Source: RUG12461 sp045661345 | GTDB lineage: Bacteria; Bacillota; Clostridia; Lachnospirales; Lachnospiraceae | Assembly (NCBI GenBank): GCA_045661345.1 | Contig: JAZRFM010000024.1 | Coordinates: 174,391 to 238,390, forward strand | Length of the DNA stretch: 64,000 bases | Direction: 5' to 3' | Shown: one piece after another, positions 33,939 to 42,773 of the stretch | How positions within the stretch are numbered: the stretch's first letter is position 1 | How the letters are laid out: each line of letters begins with the position of its first letter | Notes under the pieces: model-generated | The model's input: only the letters and a program-made list of their open reading frames with translations | Databases searched by the model: none | What the model was told of the DNA's origin: nothing | Translations under genes and position numbers: made by a program

Positions 33939-35116
33939 AACAGACTATGCAGAAACCTTTTCTGATCTATAAAGGAACAGACATTTGTTACAATATCTTA
34001 AATTATTTTGCGGAACAGTTGGGAAATGCTCTTGAACAGCTCGGCGAAACGGTGCTCTATTATGATGTGGAAAAGGATGGGCTGCCGGGGCTTTCTCAGT
34101 TTGTCGGGCAGGAGTTTACGGCTATTGTAGGGTTTCAGACGTACGCGTTTGATCCCTATCTGGAATCCAGAAAATGCTTTTTGCATGATTTGATCGGTGG
34201 TCCGAAATTCAACTTTCAGTTTGATCATCCGGTCTGGATGAGGGCGCATTACGAAAGAGTGCCGAAGGATTATTACATCCTGACGCATGACAGAAACTAT
34301 ATTCGTTTTATCAGGAGATATTACCCGGGAGTGAAAGATGCCTTGCTCCTTCCTCCGGGCGGGACGTTGCCTGATGCTCCGGTAGATATGGCAAAAAAAG
34401 ACAGGGATCTGGTATTTATCGGAACCTATACCGATTACCGTCAGTATCTCTCCCTGATCAAAAACAGCCCAAAAGAAATGAGCGATCTTGCAGACGCATT
34501 CCTGCAGGAGATGAAAACAAACCCTTGCCAGACTGCGGAAGCCGCACTGAAGGAAGTGCTGAAAAAACGGGAAATCAATCTGACAGACCAGAAGTTTCTG
34601 AAACTTTTTGACAGTCTGAAACCTATGATTTTTTGTGCAATGTCCTATTACCGGGAAAAAGTGATCGAGATCCTGCTTGATCAGGGAATCGGGTTGACGG
34701 TTTACGGCAAAAGCTGGGAAAAGAGTCCGTTTGCAGATTCTGACTATCTCACGATTCAACCGGAGGTGACGCCAGCTGAGAGTATCAGAGAGCTGTTGCA
34801 GGCAAAGGCTTCCCTGAATATCATGGCCTGGCATAAAGACGGATTTACGGAGCGGATTGCGAACAGTATGCTGTGTAAAAGTGTCGTGATTTCGGATCAA
34901 AGCACCTGCCTGCAGGAGCAGTATCATAACGGAGAGGAAATGATTCTGTTTGATCTGAGGGATATGGACGAACTCCCGGATAAAATCAGGGAGCTGCTTG
35001 CCGCCGATAAAAAAAGGGAAGAGATGGCGGAGAAGGTCTTTGGAAGAGCATGTCAGGAGGACACCTGGAAAAGCCGCGCTGCTCTTTTTATGGAGTATTG
35101 CCGGGCAGTTTGCTGA
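33935..35116 (+). CDS. CgeB-like glycosyltransferase, copy 2
   Basis: A 393-aa CgeB/DUF3880-type protein. FLIYKGTDICYNILNYFAEQLGNALEQLGETVLYYD opens it; FQFDHPVWMRAHYERVPKDYYILTHDRNYIRFIRRYYPGV fits the DUF3880 N-terminal half; LVFIGTYTDYRQYL, VTVYGKSWEKSPF-type text and SLNIMAWHKDGFTERIANSMLCKSVVISD form the C-terminal GT-B half. Like copy 4 (49715) it keeps an FxxxHPxW stretch that may be structural. Last gene of this plus-strand run; it converges on the minus-strand block with a 42-nt gap and no clear terminator. Confidence 0.8.
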   Translation: MKQTMQKPFLIYKGTDICYNILNYFAEQLGNALEQLGETVLYYDVEKDGLPGLSQFVGQEFTAIVGFQTYAFDPYLESRKCFLHDLIGGPKFNFQFDHPVWMRAHYERVPKDYYILTHDRNYIRFIRRYYPGVKDALLLPPGGTLPDAPVDMAKKDRDLVFIGTYTDYRQYLSLIKNSPKEMSDLADAFLQEMKTNPCQTAEAALKEVLKKREINLTDQKFLKLFDSLKPMIFCAMSYYREKVIEILLDQGIGLTVYGKSWEKSPFADSDYLTIQPEVTPAESIRELLQAKASLNIMAWHKDGFTERIANSMLCKSVVISDQSTCLQEQYHNGEEMILFDLRDMDELPDKIRELLAADKKREEMAEKVFGRACQEDTWKSRAALFMEYCRAVC

Positions 35117-35158
35117 ACAGGAACCGTTGTGCCGGATGATCCCATACATGATCAGGGG

Positions 35159-36322
35159 TTATGATAGATTGTTCAGATATTGCAATTCTTCTGCTAAGCG
35201 GATGGCTTTTCGTTCCACCAGATTTCCTGCGGCGGATAAACCCTTTTCCGCTGCCGCGACACAGACTTCGGTGTCCAGTGTGGAAAGGAGTCTTGTGACC
35301 TCATCGAGTATCCCGGATACCATCTGATAGCGTTCACTTCCGGATGGCAGTCCTTGCAGTTGTTGATGGATATTATGATATACGGCCAGGGTTTCTTCTA
35401 TATCCGTAATCTGCCGCTGCTTTTTTTTGATACAGGAAAGAAGATCCTGCCGAAAGACTTCATCGTCAGTGACCCCCAGATTTTCACATATCTCCGGCCA
35501 GGGAAGTGCCTTACGCAGCCTTTGAAAATAATCATATTCCCGTTCGATCCGCTCGTCTTTGCTGCATTCCATCACCCGAATGACATATCCCCATCCTTTC
35601 GGATTCCGGAGGAATTTTTCAACATCAAAAGAAAGACCTTGTACCTGATATTCGCAGACCTCCAGCGGCTCCTTATGATATTCGATCAACCATCCGTCAC
35701 GCGAGAGCAGAGAGTAGACAGCATCTTCTGCCAAAAAACGTTCGCCCTGAAAAACAGGAAACGGATACTGCCTCAGCACATCTGTGCGAAATACTTCGCA
35801 GCAATCACCGCGCATATGATAACGGGTTGAACGTTCTGTGAGGGTGCAGGTCAGGGTTTGATCAAAAACAGGCGTACCGCCATATGGGATCTGACGACCA
35901 TCCGTGATAGTCTGCCATAACAGATAGGCACCGGCAGAATTGATTTTTTGTCCGGCCACACCAAGGAGCTTATTCTGTTCAGTATCCGGCGGCAGCTGAT
36001 CGATCCATTGAGAAATCAGAGAAACGGCATGATCCGTCAGATAATCATCGCTATCCAAAAACAGAAAGAAATCCCCCGCCGCTTCTTCAAGAGCCAGGTT
36101 TGCCGCAGTATGCTTTCCACCGTTCTCTTTTTGAAAGAAGCGGATCGGAAAAGACTTCTCCTGATCGATCCACGGGAGCAGCAGTTCCTCCGGCGAATCG
36201 TCTGATCCGTCATCCACGACCAGCCATTCAAAATCATTACTTTCCTGTCTTTTTAAGGACTCATAAAGACGGGAAAGATATTCTTTTCTGTTGTACAATG
36301 CGGTAAAAATGGACAGCTTCAT
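35159..36322 (-). CDS. GT2 glycosyltransferase
   Basis: A 387-aa minus-strand protein. The GT-A domain is at residues ~1-240: LSIFTALYNRKEYLSRLYESLKRQ, WLVVDDGSDDSPEELLLPW, NGGKHTAANLALEEAAGDFFLFLDSDDYL near 70-98 (LDSDD metal site). Residues ~260-387 are helical, probably for acceptor binding or dimerisation. It is the last gene of the inverted block 40654-35159 and lies 12 nt after the FkbM gene. Confidence 0.85.
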   Translation of the reverse strand: MKLSIFTALYNRKEYLSRLYESLKRQESNDFEWLVVDDGSDDSPEELLLPWIDQEKSFPIRFFQKENGGKHTAANLALEEAAGDFFLFLDSDDYLTDHAVSLISQWIDQLPPDTEQNKLLGVAGQKINSAGAYLLWQTITDGRQIPYGGTPVFDQTLTCTLTERSTRYHMRGDCCEVFRTDVLRQYPFPVFQGERFLAEDAVYSLLSRDGWLIEYHKEPLEVCEYQVQGLSFDVEKFLRNPKGWGYVIRVMECSKDERIEREYDYFQRLRKALPWPEICENLGVTDDEVFRQDLLSCIKKKQRQITDIEETLAVYHNIHQQLQGLPSGSERYQMVSGILDEVTRLLSTLDTEVCVAAAEKGLSAAGNLVERKAIRLAEELQYLNNLS

Positions 36323-36334
36323 GGGGTTATCCTG

Positions 36335-37465
36335 TTATTTTAAAAGGAACAGATCCTTTTGGAACGAACTGTCTGCATCAGCGTATTGATATAAGTCGTT
36401 GATTTCATGAATTGTGTTTTCAGGATCGGAGAGCTCAATATAGTTTGCATAAAGTGTTTTCAGATTCTCAACCAATTCAGAGAACCGTCCCTGCTTTTGC
36501 AAAAAGAAGGGAGTAAACTCCATCACAAAGGGTACGGATAGTGTTTGAAGAGTATTCATAGCACCTTTGACAAATGCAGCTTCAAATCCCTCCACATCGA
36601 CCCAGAGATATTTGATGGTTTCCGGCGGTATCTTTTTTTCTCTCAGATAGTCGTCGAATGGAACTGTGGAGACGGTAACGGAAACATGAGAGGAGTTATC
36701 ATTTACAAAAGAGCTGCCACCGGGGTTTTTTTCATTGTAATGAAAAAGGGAGTCTGCTTTTTCGTCTGATAATCCGACTCTTTCCAGGGTTACGGATTCT
36801 GATAGTCCGTTTAACGCCACATTCATGGAGAGCATCTGGAACGTTTCAGGCATGGGCTCAAATGCAAGAATATTTACGGAGGGATCCAGACACTTCTTGA
36901 AATAGATGCAGGTGGTACCGATGTTCGCCCCTATATCACAGAATAGTTTTTGTCCTTCCCGGGCGGGATAATACTGGCCGGACAGTTCAAAAAAGTGATG
37001 CATTTCATCTGCGGCCCAGTTTTTTTGCGTGATAAACATCTGGATCATAATACATTGATCGGTGGTCCTTCCAAGATAAGAGATACCCTTCTCAACAGTA
37101 ACCGCGATGTATTGATGATAAAGACCCAGCTCAAGATAATCCAGCATACGTTTTATGACATCGTTCATCATGTAGCGGATTGCTTTTTTGTGCTCCCACA
37201 AAGAAGCAGTATCATAACAGAATATGACTTTATCAAGAGGTATCCGGGATAATTCCAGAAGACGGGTGATCTGTGCAGTGGCGCCATACTCAAAGATCAA
37301 TAGATATTCCCAGCTTGTGTTTTCACTAAGATAACTGAGAGGAATGGTACCATCTTCCCCGTTTATGCTGACCAATTCCATAACATCCAGGTTTTCAGCG
37401 TACAGATCAAGCCATTCCATCCCGGTTTTTGAATAATCCCATACGACCACTTGTACGTTTCTCAT
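36335..37465 (-). CDS. FkbM-family methyltransferase
   Basis: A 376-aa protein. Residues ~1-140 are unassigned (Rossmann-like). The FkbM methyltransferase domain is at ~165-350: LFCDIGANIGTTCIYFKKCLD is the SAM-binding loop, NILAFEPMPETFQMLSMNVALNG follows with the acidic SAM-ribose ligand, and YLWVDVEGFEAAFVKGAMNTL is the family's WVDVEGFE motif. It would O-methylate a sugar hydroxyl. A good ribosome binding site (AGGAGAGGAGAAAAC) precedes ATG 37465. Its base composition is more AT-rich than its neighbour 37938. Confidence 0.85.
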   Translation of the reverse strand: MRNVQVVVWDYSKTGMEWLDLYAENLDVMELVSINGEDGTIPLSYLSENTSWEYLLIFEYGATAQITRLLELSRIPLDKVIFCYDTASLWEHKKAIRYMMNDVIKRMLDYLELGLYHQYIAVTVEKGISYLGRTTDQCIMIQMFITQKNWAADEMHHFFELSGQYYPAREGQKLFCDIGANIGTTCIYFKKCLDPSVNILAFEPMPETFQMLSMNVALNGLSESVTLERVGLSDEKADSLFHYNEKNPGGSSFVNDNSSHVSVTVSTVPFDDYLREKKIPPETIKYLWVDVEGFEAAFVKGAMNTLQTLSVPFVMEFTPFFLQKQGRFSELVENLKTLYANYIELSDPENTIHEINDLYQYADADSSFQKDLFLLK

Positions 37466-37479
37466 GTTTTCTCCTCTCC

Positions 37480-37941
37480 TTATGTCTCGTGTACCAGCAA
37501 ATATTGATCCTGATCCAATGTAATGGTTCGAATTCTTTCCCGTGCATAATAGTGTAGCAGAGTGGGCTCCGCATTTCGATCAGAAAGAAGACAGGCGGCA
37601 TGATTTTTGATGTATTGGAGGAGGGTCTGATCTGACAGGACATCCTCCGGGAGTTGTAACAGCACGGCAAGATCGTAACGACCGTCCCTTTTTTCCAAAA
37701 GAGATTCCGGTGAGAGGATCTCCTGATAGATACGGTGGTAGATGGGAGGAGTCGTTTCGGGATCCGGGTCGATGCCGGTAAGATGCACAGCCGGATCGAT
37801 GGCAGAGTCTGCCACCTGTCTGCAAACGGCGCCGCATCGTTTCAGCGTAAGTCCGATGTCCAATACACTTGCTGCCTTTAGCTGCCGGATGGTTTCAAAG
37901 TATAGATAGATGTCGTTTTGCTTTACAATCGGTGTGATCAT
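37480..37941 (-). CDS. Small SAM-methyltransferase-like protein
   Basis: A 153-aa protein that I recognise only by fold. AASVLDIGLTLKRCGAVCRQ resembles the first beta-alpha unit of a class I methyltransferase, LTGIDPDPE the second strand, and GRYDLAVLLQLPED the fourth, but the glycine-rich loop GxGxG is lost. It may be a non-catalytic partner of the FkbM enzyme or a decayed methyltransferase. Its ATG overlaps the stop of the DUF4422 gene (37938-37941), so the two are coupled. Confidence 0.6.
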   Translation of the reverse strand: MITPIVKQNDIYLYFETIRQLKAASVLDIGLTLKRCGAVCRQVADSAIDPAVHLTGIDPDPETTPPIYHRIYQEILSPESLLEKRDGRYDLAVLLQLPEDVLSDQTLLQYIKNHAACLLSDRNAEPTLLHYYARERIRTITLDQDQYLLVHET

Positions 37942-39506
37942 GATGAACCCCCTTGATGGAGGAGATGTCCCCAGAAGGTGTCCTTCCCAAGGAGTGTTTT
38001 TTCCGGAAAATGCATACGATAGTTTAGCTTAAACACAGAGGTTTCCCTGCAGAGATTTTGATAAAGGATTTCGTCGTAGGGTTCTTCCAAAAGCCCCTGA
38101 AGCGTCATCACCTCCGGCTGTGAGAACGGGCAGCGGTCAATCTCCGTTTGCACCTCCGAAAAGGATTCATAGGCAATCCGGATAAAATAGTCGATCATAA
38201 AATAGTCCGCCGGTTTCTGGTTTTCGAGGAAGTAGTAATAAAACGCATTCAGTACAAATTGCGGCAATAACGCGCCGGAAGCGGTTTTTAAAAAATTGCC
38301 TGACCACTTGCCCTCTGTAATATCCGTTTTCCAATGTGCCGTGTTAGAGCGAATCGTATAAAAGCTTTGAGAGTCTGAAAGGAATTCCCGGGGAAAATCC
38401 TGTGCAAGATAATAGGTCGCATCCATCCAAAGTCCCCCGTAATGGTACAACAGCGCCATCCGCAGCAGATCGGAAAGCATTGTCATAGAGATACGTCCCT
38501 CCCGGTAATGCCGCAGGATCCAGTCGGGGAAAGTAACATAATCGTTGTAATTGTCAAAGGAAAGCTCATGAATTTCCACGAGATCGGCCGGGAGATGTTG
38601 ATTCCGGCTTTCCTTGCAGATCTGCACGAGAGGAGGTGCATTCTGAAAGCCTTGCCACCAGCAGACCCAGACAGGGATCTTGCCGTGGAAATCAAGCTGT
38701 TTCCCCGGTGTCTCCACCAGATTGACATGGTTGCCGGAGAGATAGATGACAAGCAGATCATGGATTTTCAGGCGAAGCAGTTTTTCGACAGTATCTTTTC
38801 TTTTTTCCTGGTTATAGGCATCCTCCGGATTCATGAGACGTACCTCCGCTTCATAGATCCGGTAGGTATGATTCATAAAAAACACCCGGATCAGCCGCTC
38901 GGAGAGGTAGCCGAACAGCCTTCCCTGAAACGTATCATAAGAGGAAATATCAATCCGTTTCTCCGCTTCGAAGAGAATCGGGAAAAGCCAGCTGCAATAC
39001 TCGTCAAAGATCTCCTTTCTGGTAATGAGCATGTTCCAGGCGGACAGGAGGTTGCAGTCACAGGTGAGATCAAAGGCGGGAAGAGCCTCCGGCGACAGTT
39101 CCGCCAGGATCTCCCGCAGGGTATCCAGATCCTTACGGAAGTGTTCATGGGCATAGTGGTCTCTCGTATTCCGGTAATGTGTGAAGCTGCTGGTGGGCAG
39201 GATCACGTCATACCCGGTGGTGAGCAGGCGCTCGATCTCATCCTGCTTCAAAAAGTCCTCATCGTGGATAAAATATCTCCGGTAATGACAGACTCCGACA
39301 ATATCACACTGTACGTTTTTCCAGATCCAGTAGAGACCGGTCAGCTCGCAAAAGCTTTTGTTGCGTCCGGAAATATGATCACCGGTATCGTCACCTTCGT
39401 AGCCGAGGTCCTCGCTGATGGCGCGACCCACCTGAAGAGAGCGGTATAGGGAATCATCCGGTTTTGTATATTGCTTATGTGTACAAACGTAGATTCTCGT
39501 ATCCAT
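37938..39506 (-). CDS. DUF4422-capsular (GT32-like) glycosyltransferase fusion
   Basis: A 522-aa two-domain transferase. Residues ~1-225 are an intact DUF4422 domain (YVCTHKQYTKPDDSLYRSLQVGRA, DDTGDHISGRN, LTGLYWIWKNV, VCHYRRYF). Residues ~270-480 are a capsular-type GT32 domain (KIPVWVCWWQGFQNAPPLVQIC, LSDLLRMALLYHYGGLWMDATYYL with the metal-binding region). It may add two sugars. The relative at 25428 has lost the HYRRYF motif, so this copy shows the ancestral design. Minus strand; weak ribosome binding site. Confidence 0.8.
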   Translation of the reverse strand: MDTRIYVCTHKQYTKPDDSLYRSLQVGRAISEDLGYEGDDTGDHISGRNKSFCELTGLYWIWKNVQCDIVGVCHYRRYFIHDEDFLKQDEIERLLTTGYDVILPTSSFTHYRNTRDHYAHEHFRKDLDTLREILAELSPEALPAFDLTCDCNLLSAWNMLITRKEIFDEYCSWLFPILFEAEKRIDISSYDTFQGRLFGYLSERLIRVFFMNHTYRIYEAEVRLMNPEDAYNQEKRKDTVEKLLRLKIHDLLVIYLSGNHVNLVETPGKQLDFHGKIPVWVCWWQGFQNAPPLVQICKESRNQHLPADLVEIHELSFDNYNDYVTFPDWILRHYREGRISMTMLSDLLRMALLYHYGGLWMDATYYLAQDFPREFLSDSQSFYTIRSNTAHWKTDITEGKWSGNFLKTASGALLPQFVLNAFYYYFLENQKPADYFMIDYFIRIAYESFSEVQTEIDRCPFSQPEVMTLQGLLEEPYDEILYQNLCRETSVFKLNYRMHFPEKTLLGKDTFWGHLLHQGGSS

Positions 39507-39544
39507 TGTTTTCTGTTATGCTTTCTCTCAAAAAAGGAAACGAA

Positions 39545-40654
39545 TTAGTTCGTTTTCGTAGACTGATCCGGTGACAGGACGGAAAAAAGGCTTCTTCGAA
39601 AAACCTCCGGCGTGAAGGACTGCTCATAGATTTCCCGCGCCCGGCTGCATAGCCTCTCATACGCCGGCTCGTTTTCCTGCCGTATCGTCACTGCTTTTTG
39701 GATGATCCCGCTAAGTGCTGCGGCATCGTCGCTTCGAAAGATCAATCCGCTTTCCTCGTGCTTCAGATAACGTGCAACACCGCACGCATCCGAGATCACA
39801 ACAGGGACAGAAAGCATCATGGCCTCTGCCGCGACGGTGGGCATGGGTTCCTGGCGGGATGGGATCAGGAGAAAATCGGCCTGTCTGATGGTACGAAGCA
39901 TCGCTTCATGATTCATTTCAGGAAGGAGATCCACGTTTTCCCGCTTTTTTGCAAAGGCCTTCAAAGGCTCATAAACGTCCGGTTCCACATCGGTTTGGTT
40001 GCCGCAAAAAAGGAACCGGCACTGTTGACTGACCTCCTCCGGGAGAGATGTGATCACATTCCGGAGGAGATCCTGACCCTTACGCTTGCAGTAAACGCCG
40101 ATGGTGAGAAACGTGATGGGGCGTTTTTTACCATCGGAACCGGTATCATCCGGATTCATGCCGGAAAATTTGCCTGCCACATCTCCGATCCCGAAGGGAA
40201 CCAGTTCGGCTTCATATCCGCAGCGTCTCCGGATGATCTCCTGCACCACGGGACTTACGGCCCAGACATGAATATGCGGCTTTAACGCAGAGAAATCCGG
40301 GAGCCACTGTCCGTAAACATCAAAATAAACCTCCGGTTCATGGATCCACCAGATCACCGGCATGTGTGCGAGGTTTAACAGATGGATGGTCTGAAGGGGG
40401 ACAATCGTATTTACAAACACCAGGTCATAGTCCCAGATCGGTGTCAGAAAGCTCTTCCAATCCTCCATGAATTCCCTGCGGATCGCAAGCTCGATCCCGA
40501 GGGCTTCCACATCCTGGCGCAGTTCTCCTTCATCCATGGAGATCATATGTATTTCGCATCCGGCGTCTTTGAAGATCCGGACAGCATCCATCATGACGAT
40601 AGGGGCACCGGTGCGTGTCAGTTGGTGGGTGATAAACAGGATTCTCTTACTCAT
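39545..40654 (-). CDS. GT4-type glycosyltransferase
   Basis: A 369-aa GT-B enzyme on the minus strand: RILFITHQLTRTGAPIVMMDAVRIF at the N-terminus, FLTIGVYCKRKGQDLLRNVITSL in the linker strand, and IPSRQEPMPTVAAEAMMLSVPVVISDACGVARYL for the donor-binding E...E site. The start ATG 40654 (MSKRILF) puts the first strand at the right place; an ATG at 40687 adds 11 residues and has no better ribosome binding site. First gene of the inverted block. It is divergent from 40766. Confidence 0.8.
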   Translation of the reverse strand: MSKRILFITHQLTRTGAPIVMMDAVRIFKDAGCEIHMISMDEGELRQDVEALGIELAIRREFMEDWKSFLTPIWDYDLVFVNTIVPLQTIHLLNLAHMPVIWWIHEPEVYFDVYGQWLPDFSALKPHIHVWAVSPVVQEIIRRRCGYEAELVPFGIGDVAGKFSGMNPDDTGSDGKKRPITFLTIGVYCKRKGQDLLRNVITSLPEEVSQQCRFLFCGNQTDVEPDVYEPLKAFAKKRENVDLLPEMNHEAMLRTIRQADFLLIPSRQEPMPTVAAEAMMLSVPVVISDACGVARYLKHEESGLIFRSDDAAALSGIIQKAVTIRQENEPAYERLCSRAREIYEQSFTPEVFRRSLFSVLSPDQSTKTN

Positions 40655-40700
40655 GGAATGCCTAAAGGGGCTGTTGCGGTTCAACATTTACCATATCAGT

Positions 40701-40728
40701 TTACCATAGCCTGGTTTCATTGTATAAT
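40701..40728 (+). promoter_or_regulatory. Sigma-A promoter for the GT-D operon
   Basis: TTACCA (40701-40706), a 16-bp spacer and a consensus TATAAT (40723-40728), ~38 bp before ATG 40766, in the divergent gap. Confidence 0.65.
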
Positions 40729-40765
40729 TTTTTCAGAGAGTGGTTTTGCAGGTTTTTTAAGTGAA

Positions 40766-41809
40766 ATGACGATGGATGAAAGGCAAATAGAAGAACTGAA
40801 AAAAGAAAATGACCGGCTGTGGTCGGAGATACGAAGCATTCATGAGACGAATCGTGAACTGGTCGGGCTGCTGTCACAGGTTCTGGATGATATCCAAACG
40901 GTCAATCAGAATATGAAAGAGGTGGAAAAAGGGAGGGTCATCAATGAAAACCGGATCAATAATCTACCCTATGAGGTGCTTGATCCGAGAGTCAGAGATA
41001 GGAAATACCGGATTCCAAAGATCCTGACGATTCCGGAAACGGTTGATCAAATCGTGTCAGGAAAATCGATTGCGCGATTTGGTGACGGTGAGGTTGGGAT
41101 TATGTGCAGCGAAGCACGATGGCGTTTCCAACGAACCGACGAAAAGCTGGCGAAGCGGCTGGAACAGGTCATTCGTTCTGAGGAGCCGGAGATTCTGATC
41201 GGCTTGAATGATTTCTACGGTGATCTGGATTATGCAAACGAGCCCTATCGGGATGCGCTGAGAGCTTATCTGACGCCGGAGACAAGAGAGAAGCATCTGC
41301 GGTTTCTTGATTTGGACAGGGTATATGCCAACGCTCTGATCTCGCGGAATGCGAATTGGGACATTGTAAAAGAGCAGAGAAGGATCTGGGATGGGCAGGA
41401 TGCCGTATTTGTAGAGGGTTATCAGACGCGTATGGGCGTGGGAAATGATTTGTTTGATAACATTCACTCCATCCGGCGTATCCTGTGCCCGGCAGAGAAT
41501 GCTTTTGATCGTTATGACGAGATTCTGGCAGAATGCATGAAACAAAGCAGGGATCATCTCATGCTGATTGCGCTGGGACCCACAGCAAGTGTCCTCGCTT
41601 ACGATCTGGCGAAGGAAGGCTACCATGCCGTGGATATCGGTCATGCGGATATCACCTATGAATGGCTCCTCAGGAGCGGAGGAAGGGGACGGGATGCAAT
41701 CCCCGGGAAATACACCAATGAAAGTATCGACGGATACCAGGTAGAGGAACTGCACGATCCGGAATATGAGGGTCAGATCATTGCTGACCTGTCCGGCAGA
41801 AAGGGATAA
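40766..41809 (+). CDS. GT-D-fold glycosyltransferase (DUF1792-like) with coiled-coil
   Basis: A 347-aa protein. Residues ~1-65 form a coiled coil (EELKKENDRLWSEIRSIHETNREL and following heptads). The rest resembles DUF1792/GT-D enzymes first known from streptococcal adhesin glycosylation: SIARFGDGEVGIM carries the FGDGE signature with metal-binding acids, ALISRNANWDIVKEQ and LIALGPTASVLAYDLAKEGYHAVDIGHADITYEW match the core. In streptococci the family extends glycans on a serine-rich surface protein, which fits protein glycosylation here. ATG 40772 is an alternative start; neither has a strong ribosome binding site. Confidence 0.8.
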   Translation: MTMDERQIEELKKENDRLWSEIRSIHETNRELVGLLSQVLDDIQTVNQNMKEVEKGRVINENRINNLPYEVLDPRVRDRKYRIPKILTIPETVDQIVSGKSIARFGDGEVGIMCSEARWRFQRTDEKLAKRLEQVIRSEEPEILIGLNDFYGDLDYANEPYRDALRAYLTPETREKHLRFLDLDRVYANALISRNANWDIVKEQRRIWDGQDAVFVEGYQTRMGVGNDLFDNIHSIRRILCPAENAFDRYDEILAECMKQSRDHLMLIALGPTASVLAYDLAKEGYHAVDIGHADITYEWLLRSGGRGRDAIPGKYTNESIDGYQVEELHDPEYEGQIIADLSGRKG

Positions 41810-41813
41810 ACTC

Positions 41814-42773
41814 ATGAACATCATGATCGTCACCAACAGCAGCTATTTACCGTACTCCTATGTGATGTTGTTCTCTCTGTTCCGGAAACATCCGGGCACG
41901 GAGATCAATGTCTATCTTCCCTATGAGGATCTCACAGAGACGGAGATGGAGACGCTCCTGACATTTTGCGGGAACTTCCCCGGGAAAAAGCTGATCCCGC
42001 TGTACGTCGGCACGGCCTTTAAGGAGCAGGTGCAGTCAAGAAACGGGATCAATGTAGAGACCTATTACCGGATCCTGGGGCTGAAGCTTTTGCCGGAAGA
42101 GTTGGACCGCATTTTGTATCTGGATGTGGATATGGTGATCAAGGGAGATCTGATGCCGCTCTACCGGTCGGATCTGAGAGGAAAAGCCTTTGCGGTCTGT
42201 GAGGATATTTTCGGAAAGATCAACGGATTTCATGAGGCAAATAAAAGACGGCTTTCCATCCCGGCGCAGTATTCCTACTTTAACGCAGGCGTCATGCTGT
42301 TTAACCTGACTCTGCTTCGGGAAGAAAAGGCGGCAGACCGGATGCTGGACAATATTTACCGGGATTATGAGCGCTACGAGTATAATGATCAGGATGTCAT
42401 GAACGAGATGTATTATGACAGGCTTTCCTGGATCGGCTGGGATATGTACAACTGCCCGCCGTGTCATTTTTATCTGGACAGGACGGCAAGCGCAGCCGGC
42501 GAGCTTGTGTTTGCGGATTATGACAGGATGAAAGCCATGGGGGATGCCCCGGCGGATTTCCTGTCACAGTACCTGAATCTGACGGAGCAGATCTATACGC
42601 AGGCGGCGGTGATCCATTATCTTGCGGATACGAAGCCATGGAGCCGGACGCGGAAAAAGGCGTCGGTCTACGACATTTTTGACAATGCGTATCGGGAGGC
42701 ATTTGATGCGCTGCAAAAAAGCGGACTGCTTCCGGAGGGCGCTTTACCGGACAGTGGCGGAGGATCTGCATGA
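41814..42773 (+). CDS. GT8 glycosyltransferase, copy 2
   Basis: A 319-aa GT8 enzyme: IMIVTNSSYLPYSYVMLFSLFRKHP, ETYYRILGLKLLPEELDRILYLDVDMVIKGDL near 83-113 (DVD metal site), YFNAGVMLFNLTLL, NDQDVMNEMYYDRL, and VIHYLADTKPWSR near 266 (second metal-site His and product-binding loop). The start at ATG 41814 follows AAAGGGA; an earlier in-frame start overlaps the previous gene. Paralogue of 27847. Confidence 0.9.
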   Translation: MNIMIVTNSSYLPYSYVMLFSLFRKHPGTEINVYLPYEDLTETEMETLLTFCGNFPGKKLIPLYVGTAFKEQVQSRNGINVETYYRILGLKLLPEELDRILYLDVDMVIKGDLMPLYRSDLRGKAFAVCEDIFGKINGFHEANKRRLSIPAQYSYFNAGVMLFNLTLLREEKAADRMLDNIYRDYERYEYNDQDVMNEMYYDRLSWIGWDMYNCPPCHFYLDRTASAAGELVFADYDRMKAMGDAPADFLSQYLNLTEQIYTQAAVIHYLADTKPWSRTRKKASVYDIFDNAYREAFDALQKSGLLPEGALPDSGGGSA

